This document shows positions 54,701 through 64,000 of a DNA stretch of 64,000 nt, one piece after another. The DNA comes from Mesostigma viride (lineage: Eukaryota > Streptophyta > Mesostigmatophyceae > Mesostigmatales > Mesostigmataceae), in contig RPFO01000082.1 of the NCBI GenBank assembly GCA_009746045.1, positions 3,297,768 through 3,361,767 of the forward strand, read 5' to 3'. The notes beneath the pieces are model-generated. The model ran no database searches. It was given only the letters and a program-made list of their open reading frames with translations, and was not told the origin of the DNA. A program made the translations under genes and the position numbers. Each line of letters starts with the position of its first letter. Position 1 is the first letter of the stretch.

Positions 54701-54701
54701 C
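48740..54701 (-). CDS. WD40-repeat protein, C-terminal 243 codons
   Basis: Five minus-strand exons are in phase: 54701-54591, 51549-51379, 50769-50626, 49813-49742 and 48973-48740; all junctions are GT-AG and all lie at codon boundaries. Four WD-type blades are visible: GTLITGGNDRFIHVWH, then FLFSGSEDCSIRIWN, QLLSCSLDGKLLIWN and VFLGTQQNNILLYPL, each preceded by a GH-type start (GHREAITCLTL, GHSKTVTALTM, HHEEFRCMAV). Exon 54701 opens with VGIWDLRKR, the end of an earlier blade, so the N-terminal part and start lie upstream, beyond the arrays and perhaps beyond the window. The tail (LEDDDEYNQGG to YSSDDS) is acidic and Ser/Gly-rich. WD40 propellers are protein scaffolds; flagellar and signalling proteins have similar repeats, but I cannot assign an ortholog. 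Every visible intron contains a tandem array. Confidence 0.88.
49240..49560 (-). repeat. ~30-bp tandem repeat in WD40 intron
   Basis: About ten copies of a unit near GGTTGTCGCATGACCCATGG plus ATGCAGGCAA, alternating with a variant carrying GAGCACA(G/C)AGGCAA. It lies between the exons at 49742 and 48973. Confidence 0.85.
49918..50090. repeat. ~67-bp duplication
   Basis: Two copies of CATTCATTCATATGAATAGA followed by CACTAGAACCTCACTAGAAA and GGTCTGATTCCA. Smaller GATTC(C/T)AGTGAATGGTA units precede it. Confidence 0.85.
50468..50612 (-). repeat. 12-bp tandem repeat beside a WD40 donor
   Basis: About ten units of GAGCTGAGGCTA/GAGCTGAGGATA (sense strand CCTCAGCTCTAG). The array starts about 15 bp inside the intron after the donor at 50625. 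In the sense strand each unit has a CTCAG, so many acceptor-like sites are lined up. Confidence 0.85.
51000..51400 (-). repeat. GTGGG/GCGGG array and copies of exon end plus donor
   Basis: After the donor at 51378 the intron is (GTGGG)n merging into (GCGG)n to about 51163. Two further copies of the exon end follow: reverse complement of 51085-51120 gives GCATCCGCATCTGGAGCACG plus GTGGGTGGG, and 51001-51031 gives GGCAGCGTCCACATTGGGAA plus CATGGTGGGGGA. The genuine exon end is GCATCCGCATCTGGAACACG plus GTGGGTGGG. The Arg/Gly and Pro/Ala open frames here are artefacts. Confidence 0.85.
51768..52110. repeat. 20-bp tandem repeat
   Basis: About twelve copies of AGGTAGAGTATAAGGGGAAT and variants, interrupted by a short LINE 3' end at 51901-52014. 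Confidence 0.85.
51901..52014 (-). mobile_element. LINE 3' end inserted in the 20-bp array
   Basis: The reverse complement gives CACGTCCATCCATCCAGCAA, TGCTACATGATCTCCCAACA, GAGTCATG and TTATAATTTAATTTAATTTA with an A-rich end. GAGGGGAA flanks both sides (51893-51900 and 52015-52022), consistent with a target duplication, although the host array itself contains that string. Confidence 0.75.
52621..54402. repeat. 10-bp array CATCATCGAT, about 178 units
   Basis: A nearly perfect array of CATCATCGAT fills most of the intron between WD40 exons 54591 and 51549. One irregular unit (CATCATCCATCATCAT) occurs near 53072. It reads open in several frames because the unit lacks stops; it is not coding. 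Confidence 0.97.
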
Positions 54702-54778
54702 CTGGCGGGTAGCCACAGTGTCATAAAGAGCATAGCGCGGGGTAGGATGTGAGTCTTATACTGTGGCAGTCCGATGCT

Positions 54779-56811
54779 ATGTTAGTAACGCATGTGTTAG
54801 TAGCGCACGTGTTAGTAGCGCATGTGTTAGTAGCGCATGTGTTAGTAGCGCATGTGTTAGTAGCGCATGTGTTAGTAGCGCATGTGTTAGTAGCGCATGT
54901 GTTAGTAGCGCATGTGTTAGTAGCGCATGTGCTAGTAGCGCATGTGTTAGTAGCACATGTGTTAGTAACGCATGTGTTAGTAACGCATGTGTTAGTAGCG
55001 CATGTGTTAGTAGCGCATGTGTTAGTAGCGCATGTGTTAGTAACGCATGTGCTAGTAGCGCATGTGTTAGTGACGCATGTGTTAGTAGCGCATGTGTTAG
55101 TAGCGCATGTGCTAGTAGCGCATGTGTTAGTAGCGCATGTGTTAGTAGCGCATGTGTTAGTAGCGCACGTGTTAGTAGCGCATGTGTTAGTAGCGCACGT
55201 GTTAGTAGCGCATGTGTTAGTAGCGCATGTGTTAGTAGCACATGTGTTAGTAGCGCATGTGTTAGTAGCGCATGTGTTAGTAACGCATGTGTTAGTAGCG
55301 CATGTGTTAGTAGCACATGTGTTAGTAACGCATGTGTTAGTAACGCATGTGTTAGTAGCGCATGTGTTAGTAGCGCATGTGTTAGTAGCGCATGTGTTAG
55401 TAGCGCATGTGTTAGTAGCGCATGTGTTAGTAGCACATGTGTTAGTAGCACATGTGTTAGTAGCGCATGTGTTAGTAACGCATGTGTTAGTAGCACATGT
55501 GTTAGTAACGCATGTGTTAGTAACGCATGTGTTAGTAGCGCATGTGTTAGTAGCGCATGTGTTAGTAGCGCATGTGTTAGTAGCGCATGTGTTAGTAGCG
55601 CATGTGTTAGTAGCGCACGTGTTAGTAGCACATGTGTTAGTAGCGCATGTGTTAGTAGCACATGTGTTAGTAGCGCATGTGTTAGTAGCACATGTGTTAG
55701 TAACGCATGTGTTAGTAACGCATGTGTTAGTAGCGCATGTGTTAGTAGCGCATGTGTTAGTAGCGCATGTGTTAGTAGCGCATGTGTTAGTAACGCATGT
55801 GTTAGTAGCGCATGTGTTAGTAGCGCATGTGTTAGTAGCGCATGTGTTAGTAGCGCATGTGTTAGTGACGCATGTGTTAGTAGCGCATGTGTTAGTAGCG
55901 CATGTGTTAGTAACGCATGTGTTAGTAGCGCATGTGTTAGTAACGCATGTGTTAGTAGCGCATGTGTTAGTAGCGCATGTGTTAGTAGCACATGTGTTAG
56001 TAGCGCATGTGTTAGTAGCGCATGTGTTAGTAGCGCATGTGTTAGTAGCGCATGTGTTAGTAACGCATGTGTTAGTAGCGCATGTGTTAGTAACGCATGT
56101 GTTAGTAGCGCATGTGTTAGTAGCGCATGTGTTAGTGACGCATGTGTTAGTAACGCATGTGTTAGTAGCGCATGTGTTAGTAGCGCATGTGTTAGTGGCG
56201 CATGTGTTAGTAGCGCACGTGTTAGTAGCGCATGTGTTAGTAGCGCACGTGTTAGTAACGCATGTGTTAGTAGCGCACGTGTTAGTAGCACATGTGTTAG
56301 TAGCGCATGTGTTAGTAGCACATGTGTTAGTAGCGCATGTGTTAGTAACGCATGTGTTAGTAACGCATGTGTTAGTAGCGCATGTGTTAGTGGCGCATGT
56401 GTTAGTAACGCATGTGTTAGTAGCGCATGTGTTAGTAGCGCATGTGCTAGTAGCGCATGTGTTAGTAGCGCATGTGTTAGTGACGCATGTGTTAGTAGCG
56501 CATGTGCTAGTAGCACATGTGTTAGTAGCGCATGTGTTAGTAGCGCATGTGTTAGTAACGCATGTGTTAGTAGCGCATGTGTTAGTGACGCATGTGTTAG
56601 TAGCGCATGTGTTAGTAGCGCACGTGTTAGTAGCGCATGTGTTAGTAGCGCATGTGTTAGTAGCACATGTGTTAGTAGCGCATGTGTTAGTAGCGCATGT
56701 GTTAGTAACGCATGTGTTAGTAGCGCATGTGTTAGTAACGCATGTGTTAGTAGCGCATGTGTTAGTAACGCATGTGTTAGTGACGCATGTGTTAGTAGCG
56801 CATGTGCTAGC
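54779..56811 (-). repeat. 15-bp array carrying TACTAAC, about 135 units
   Basis: The plus-strand unit is CATGTGTTAGTAGCG; in the sense of the WD40 gene it is CGCTACTAACACATG. Variants change mainly the two bases before CG (AGCG, AACG, GACG, GGCG) and the CATG (CACG). The array sits in the intron upstream of exon 54701 and ends about 77 bp before that acceptor. Confidence 0.97.
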
Positions 56812-57083
56812 AAAACATGAGAGACGTGTGGGCACACTCAAACAAACAAAGCAACACCGTGCCCAGTCCACTTTTTTTGCTTTGTTCGGTAGCCCTGCGC
56901 CACCCTGCTAATCTTGGCAAACCCCCCGCAGACTAAGAACATGATAACAGGCATTGGACAATACTCAGGGCTCTTACGCCACTGGGGAGAACATCCATCA
57001 GTATTAGTTGCGACTCACCACCGTTATGTGACCATGCTGCCCGCTGGCCCATCCTCGCTTCGATTCTCTTCCCTAAAATTGTG

Positions 57084-60000
57084 CCATGAAAGGGGATCAA
57101 CCCCCTCTGCCTATTGATCACAACGTGCCACTTGAAGTGTGGCATGAAAGGGGATCACCCTCTGCCTATTGATCACAACGTGCCACTTGAAGTGTGCCAT
57201 GAAAGGGGATCACCCTCTGCCTGTTGATCACAACGTGCCACTTGAAGTGTGCCATGAAAGGGGATCACCCTCTGCCTATTGATCACAACGTGCCACTTGA
57301 AGTGTGCCATGAAAGGGGATCACCCTCTGCCTATTGATCACAACGTGCCACTTGAAGTGTGCCATGAAAGGGGATCACCCCCCTCTGCCTATTGATCACA
57401 ACGTGCCACTTGAAGTGTGCCATGAAAGGGGATCACCCCCCTGCCTATTGATCACAACGTGCCTATTGAAGTGTGCCATGAAAGGGGATCACCCTCTGCC
57501 TATTGATCACAACGTGCCACTTGAAGTGTGCCATGAAAGGGGATCACCCCCTCTGCCTATTGATCACAACGTGCCACTTGAAGTGTGGCATGAAAGGGGA
57601 TCACCCCCTCTGCCTATTGATCACAACGTGCCACTTGAAGTGTGCCATGAAAGGGGATCACCCTCTGCCTATTGATCACAACGTGCCACTTGAAGTGTGC
57701 CATGAAAGGGGATCACCCCCCCTGCCTATTGATCACAACGTGCCATTGAAGTGTGCCATGAAAGGGGATCACCCCCTCTGCCTATTGATCACAACGTGCC
57801 ACTTGAAGTGTGGCATGAAAGGGGATCACCCCCTCTGCCTATTGATCACAACGTGCCACTTGAAGTGTGCCATGAAAGGGGATCACCCTCTGCCTATTGA
57901 TCACAACGTGCCACTTGAAGTGTGCCATGAAAGGGGATCACCCTCTGCCTATTGATCACAACGTGCCACTTGAAGTGTGCCATGAAAGGGGATCACCCTC
58001 TGCCTATTGATCACAACGTGCCACTTGAAGTGTGCCATGAAAGGGGATCACCCTCTGCCTATTGATCACAACGTGCCACTTGAAGTGTGGCATGAAAGGG
58101 GATCACCCTCTGCCTATTGATCACAACGTGCCACTTGAAGTGTGCCATGAAAGGGGATCACCCTCTGCCTATTGATCACAACGTGCCACTTGAAGTGTGG
58201 CATGAAAGGGGATCACCCTCTGCCTATTGATCACAACGTGCCACTTGAAGTGTGGCATGAAAGGGGATCACCCTCTGCCTATTGATCACAACGTGCCACT
58301 TGAAGTGTGCCATGAAAGGGGATCACCCTCTGCCTATTGATCACAACGTGCCACTTGAAGTGTGCCATGAAAGGGGATCACCCCTGCCTATTGATCACAA
58401 CGTGCCACTTGAAGTGTGCCATGAAAGGGGATCACCCCCTGCCTATTGATCACAACGTGCCACTTGAAGTGTGCCATGAAAGGGGATCACCCTCTGCCTA
58501 TTGATCACAACGTGCCACTTGAAGTGTGCCATGAAAGGGGATCACCCCTGCCTATTGATCACAACGTGCCACTTGAAGTGTGCCATGAAAGGGGATCACC
58601 CTCTGCCTATTGATCACAACGTGCCACTTGAAGTGTGCCATGAAAGGGGATCACCCTCTGCCTATTGATCACAACGTGCCACTTGAAGTGTGCCATGAAA
58701 GGGGATCACCCTCTGCCTATTGATCACAACGTGCCACTTGAAGTGTGCCATGAAAGGGGATCACCCTCTGCCTATTGATCACAACGTGCCACTTGAAGTG
58801 TGCCATGAAAGGGGATCACCCTCTGCCTATTGATCACAACGTGCCACTTGAAGTGTGCCATGAAAGGGGATCACCCTCTGCCTATTGATCACAACGTGCC
58901 ACTTGAAGTGTGCCATGAAAGGGGATCACCCTCTGCCTATTGATCACAACGTGCCACTTGAAGTGTGCCATGAAAGGGGATCACCCTCTGCCTATTGATC
59001 ACAACGTGCCACTTGAAGTGTGCCATGAAAGGGGATCACCCTCTGCCTATTGATCACAACGTGCCACTTGAAGTGTGCCATGAAAGGGGATCACCCTCTG
59101 CCTATTGATCACAACGTGCCACTTGAAGTGTGCCATGAAAGGGGATCACCCTCTGCCTATTGATCACAACGTGCCACTTGAAGTGTGCCATGAAAGGGGA
59201 TCACCCTCTGCCTATTGATCACAACGTGCCACTTGAAGTGTGCCATGAAAGGGGATCACCCTCTGCCTATTGATCACAACGTGCCACTTGAAGTGTGCCA
59301 TGAAAGGGGATCACCCTCTGCCTATTGATCACAACGTGCCACTTGAAGTGTGGCATGAAAGGGGATCACCCTCTGCCTATTGATCACAACGTGCCACTTG
59401 AAGTGTGCCATGAAAGGGGATCACCCTCTGCCTATTGATCACAACGTGCCACTTGAAGTGTGCCATGAAAGGGGATCACCCTCTGCCTATTGATCACAAC
59501 GTGCCACTTGAAGTGTGCCATGAAAGGGGATCACCCTCTGCCTATTGATCACAACGTGCCACTTGAAGTGTGCCATGAAAGGGGATCACCCTCTGCCTAT
59601 TGATCACAACGTGCCACTTGAAGTGTGCCATGAAAGGGGATCACCCTCTGCCTATTGATCACAACGTGCCACTTGAAGTGTGCCATGAAAGGGGATCACC
59701 CTCTGCCTATTGATCACAACGTGCCACTTGAAGTGTGGCATGAAAGGGGATCACCCTCTGCCTATTGATCACAACGTGCCACTTGAAGTGTGCCATGAAA
59801 GGGGATCACCCTCTGCCTATTGATCACAACGTGCCACTTGAAGTGTGCCATGAAAGGGGATCACCCTCTGCCTATTGATCACAACGTGCCACTTGAAGTG
59901 TGCCATGAAAGGGGATCACCCTCTGCCTATTGATCACAACGTGCCACTTGAAGTGTGCCATGAAAGGGGATCACCCTCTGCCTATTGATCACAACGTGCC

Positions 60001-63000
60001 ACTTGAAGTGTGCCATGAAAGGGGATCACCCTCTGCCTATTGATCACAACGTGCCACTTGAAGTGTGCCATGAAAGGGGATCACCCTCTGCCTATTGATC
60101 ACAACGTGCCACTTGAAGTGTGCCATGAAAGGGGATCACCCTCTGCCTATTGATCACAACGTGCCACTTGAAGTGTGCCATGAAAGGGGATCACCCTCTG
60201 CCTATTGATCACAACGTGCCACTTGAAGTGTGCCATGAAAGGGGATCACCCTCTGCCTATTGATCACAACGTGCCACTTGAAGTGTGCCATGAAAGGGGA
60301 TCACCCTCTGCCTATTGATCACAACGTGCCACTTGAAGTGTGCCATGAAAGGGGATCACCCTCTGCCTATTGATCACAACGTGCCACTTGAAGTGTGCCA
60401 TGAAAGGGGATCACCCTCTGCCTATTGATCACAACGTGCCACTTGAAGTGTGGCATGAAAGGGGATCACCCTCTGCCTATTGATCACAACGTGCCACTTG
60501 AAGTGTGCCATGAAAGGGGATCACCCTCTGCCTATTGATCACAACGTGCCACTTGAAGTGTGCCATGAAAGGGGATCACCCTCTGCCTATTGATCACAAC
60601 GTGCCACTTGAAGTGTGCCATGAAAGGGGATCACCCCCTGCCTATTGATCACAACGTGCCACTTGAAGTGTGCCATGAAAGGGGATCACCCTCTGCCTAT
60701 TGATCACAACGTGCCACTTGAAGTGTGCCATGAAAGGGGATCACCCTCTGCCTATTGATCACAACGTGCCACTTGAAGTGTGCCATGAAAGGGGATCACC
60801 CTCTGCCTATTGATCACAACGTGCCACTTGAAGTGTGCCATGAAAGGGGATCACCCTCTGCCTATTGATCACAACGTGCCACTTGAAGTGTGCCATGAAA
60901 GGGGATCACCCTCTGCCTATTGATCACAACGTGCCACTTGAAGTGTGCCATGAAAGGGGATCACCCTCTGCCTATTGATCACAACGTGCCACTTGAAGTG
61001 TGCCATGAAAGGGGATCACCCTCTGCCTATTGATCACAACGTGCCACTTGAAGTGTGCCATGAAAGGGGATCACCCTCTGCCTATTGATCACAACGTGCC
61101 ACTTGAAGTGTGCCATGAAAGGGGATCACCCTCTGCCTATTGATCACAACGTGCCACTTGAAGTGTGCCATGAAAGGGGATCACCCTCTGCCTATTGATC
61201 ACAACGTGCCACTTGAAGTGTGCCATGAAAGGGGATCACCCTCTGCCTATTGATCACAACGTGCCACTTGAAGTGTGCCATGAAAGGGGATCACCCTCTG
61301 CCTATTGATCACAACGTGCCACTTGAAGTGTGCCATGAAAGGGGATCACCCTCTGCCTATTGATCACAACGTGCCACTTGAAGTGTGGCATGAAAGGGGA
61401 TCACCCTCTGCCTATTGATCACAACGTGCCACTTGAAGTGTGCCATGAAAGGGGATCACCCTCTGCCTATTGATCACAACGTGCCACTTGAAGTGTGCCA
61501 TGAAAGGGGATCACCCTCTGCCTATTGATCACAACGTGCCACTTGAAGTGTGCCATGAAAGGGGATCACCCTCTGCCTATTGATCACAACGTGCCACTTG
61601 AAGTGTGCCATGAAAGGGGATCACCCTCTGCCTATTGATCACAACGTGCCACTTGAAGTGTGCCATGAAAGGGGATCACCCTCTGCCTATTGATCACAAC
61701 GTGCCACTTGAAGTGTGCCATGAAAGGGGATCACCCTCTGCCTATTGATCACAACGTGCCACTTGAAGTGTGCCATGAAAGGGGATCACCCTCTGCCTAT
61801 TGATCACAACGTGCCACTTGAAGTGTGCCATGAAAGGGGATCACCCTCTGCCTATTGATCACAACGTGCCACTTGAAGTGTGCCATGAAAGGGGATCACC
61901 CTCTGCCTATTGATCACAACGTGCCACTTGAAGTGTGCCATGAAAGGGGATCACCCTCTGCCTATTGATCACAACGTGCCACTTGAAGTGTGCCATGAAA
62001 GGGGATCACCCTCTGCCTATTGATCACAACGTGCCACTTGAAGTGTGCCATGAAAGGGGATCACCCTCTGCCTATTGATCACAACGTGCCACTTGAAGTG
62101 TGCCATGAAAGGGGATCACCCTCTGCCTATTGATCACAACGTGCCACTTGAAGTGTGCCATGAAAGGGGATCACCCTCTGCCTATTGATCACAACGTGCC
62201 ACTTGAAGTGTGCCATGAAAGGGGATCACCCTCTGCCTATTGATCACAACGTGCCACTTGAAGTGTGCCATGAAAGGGGATCACCCTCTGCCTATTGATC
62301 ACAACGTGCCACTTGAAGTGTGCCATGAAAGGGGATCACCCTCTGCCTATTGATCACAACGTGCCACTTGAAGTGTGCCATGAAAGGGGATCACCCTCTG
62401 CCTATTGATCACAACGTGCCACTTGAAGTGTGGCATGAAAGGGGATCACCCTCTGCCTATTGATCACAACGTGCCACTTGAAGTGTGCCATGAAAGGGGA
62501 TCACCCTCTGCCTATTGATCACAACGTGCCACTTGAAGTGTGCCATGAAAGGGGATCACCCTCTGCCTATTGATCACAACGTGCCACTTGAAGTGTGCCA
62601 TGAAAGGGGATCACCCTCTGCCTATTGATCACAACGTGCCACTTGAAGTGTGCCATGAAAGGGGATCACCCTCTGCCTATTGATCACAACGTGCCACTTG
62701 AAGTGTGCCATGAAAGGGGATCACCCTCTGCCTATTGATCACAACGTGCCACTTGAAGTGTGCCATGAAAGGGGATCACCCTCTGCCTATTGATCACAAC
62801 GTGCCACTTGAAGTGTGCCATGAAAGGGGATCACCCTCTGCCTATTGATCACAACGTGCCACTTGAAGTGTGCCATGAAAGGGGATCACCCTCTGCCTAT
62901 TGATCACAACGTGCCACTTGAAGTGTGCCATGAAAGGGGATCACCCTCTGCCTATTGATCACAACGTGCCACTTGAAGTGTGCCATGAAAGGGGATCACC

Positions 63001-64000
63001 CTCTGCCTATTGATCACAACGTGCCACTTGAAGTGTGCCATGAAAGGGGATCACCCTCTGCCTATTGATCACAACGTGCCACTTGAAGTGTGCCATGAAA
63101 GGGGATCACCCTCTGCCTATTGATCACAACGTGCCACTTGAAGTGTGCCATGAAAGGGGATCACCCTCTGCCTATTGATCACAACGTGCCACTTGAAGTG
63201 TGCCATGAAAGGGGATCACCCTCTGCCTATTGATCACAACGTGCCACTTGAAGTGTGCCATGAAAGGGGATCACCCTCTGCCTATTGATCACAACGTGCC
63301 ACTTGAAGTGTGCCATGAAAGGGGATCACCCTCTGCCTATTGATCACAACGTGCCACTTGAAGTGTGCCATGAAAGGGGATCACCCTCTGCCTATTGATC
63401 ACAACGTGCCACTTGAAGTGTGCCATGAAAGGGGATCACCCTCTGCCTATTGATCACAACGTGCCACTTGAAGTGTGCCATGAAAGGGGATCACCCTCTG
63501 CCTATTGATCACAACGTGCCACTTGAAGTGTGCCATGAAAGGGGATCACCCTCTGCCTATTGATCACAACGTGCCACTTGAAGTGTGCCATGAAAGGGGA
63601 TCACCCTCTGCCTATTGATCACAACGTGCCACTTGAAGTGTGCCATGAAAGGGGATCACCCTCTGCCTATTGATCACAACGTGCCACTTGAAGTGTGCCA
63701 TGAAAGGGGATCACCCTCTGCCTATTGATCACAACGTGCCACTTGAAGTGTGCCATGAAAGGGGATCACCCTCTGCCTATTGATCACAACGTGCCACTTG
63801 AAGTGTGCCATGAAAGGGGATCACCCTCTGCCTATTGATCACAACGTGCCACTTGAAGTGTGCCATGAAAGGGGATCACCCTCTGCCTATTGATCACAAC
63901 GTGCCACTTGAAGTGTGCCATGAAAGGGGATCACCCTCTGCCTATTGATCACAACGTGCCACTTGAAGTGTGCCATGAAAGGGGATCACCCTCTGCCTAT
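57084..64000. repeat. 55-bp satellite, about 125 units, runs off the window
   Basis: The unit is TGATCACAACGTGCCACTTG, AAGTGTGCCATGAAAGGGGA, TCACCCTCTGCCTAT. Units are almost identical after 58600. The first 1.5 kb shows length changes in the C run and frequent GTGGCATG variants, as expected at an array edge. Period 55 is not a multiple of three, so no frame stays open. Confidence 0.97.

Noticed and set aside
54721-56911. Four overlapping frames of about 700 codons on both strands
   Set aside because: The 15-bp unit is a multiple of three without stops in several frames, so the frames are a repeat artefact.
56880-57080. Possible small WD40 exon on the minus strand between the two arrays
   Set aside because: An AG and a GTGAGT bracket about 55 bp, but no frame continues the WD-repeat pattern convincingly.
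57084-64000. CRISPR-like regular array
   Set aside because: Units are contiguous 55-bp repeats without variable spacers, in a eukaryotic setting; it is a satellite.

Overview
The window reads as nuclear DNA of a green alga. Its host genes are intron-rich and plant-type: a plant-specific DUF789 protein, a ClpS-like protein with a plastid-type leader, a eukaryotic UDP-glucose 4-epimerase and a WD40 protein. Introns are GT-AG, exons are GC-rich, and long homopolymer and tandem tracts are common. I cannot name the genus; a chlorophyte or prasinophyte alga is the best guess.

Layout. 1-4150: decayed sequence with an L1-like LINE remnant (minus strand) and short tandem repeats. 4151-12440 (+): a complete ten-exon UDP-glucose 4-epimerase gene of 349 codons, rebuilt exon by exon with phases that close. 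Most of its introns carry a private tandem array. 12441-18495: repeat-rich spacer with LINE scraps and dispersed repeats. 18496-22379 (-): DUF789 gene, 5' end not found. 25615-26693 (+): three-exon ClpS-like gene of 157 codons, complete and in phase. 26694-48739: a mobile-element island. It holds several copies of one RTE-like LINE family in both orientations, an almost whole copy split by a 3.46-kb terminal-inverted-repeat DNA element, a 488-bp LTR-like insertion, an ORF1-like fragment and a dispersed repeat present in four places. 48740-54701 (-): the last five exons (243 codons) of a WD40-repeat gene, again with a tandem array in every visible intron. 54779-64000: a 15-bp array, then a 55-bp satellite that runs off the window.

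The host genes do not form a pathway or operon. Two things link them. First, introns have grown by tandem duplication that begins at splice sites: copies of the exon end plus its GT donor lie inside introns of both the epimerase and the WD40 gene. Second, the LINE family ends in a small hairpin whose stem changes in a compensated way between copies. The 15-bp array upstream of a WD40 exon repeats the branch-point consensus TACTAAC about 120 times in the sense orientation. These are the observations I rate highest. Apart from the mobile elements I found no obvious multi-gene system.
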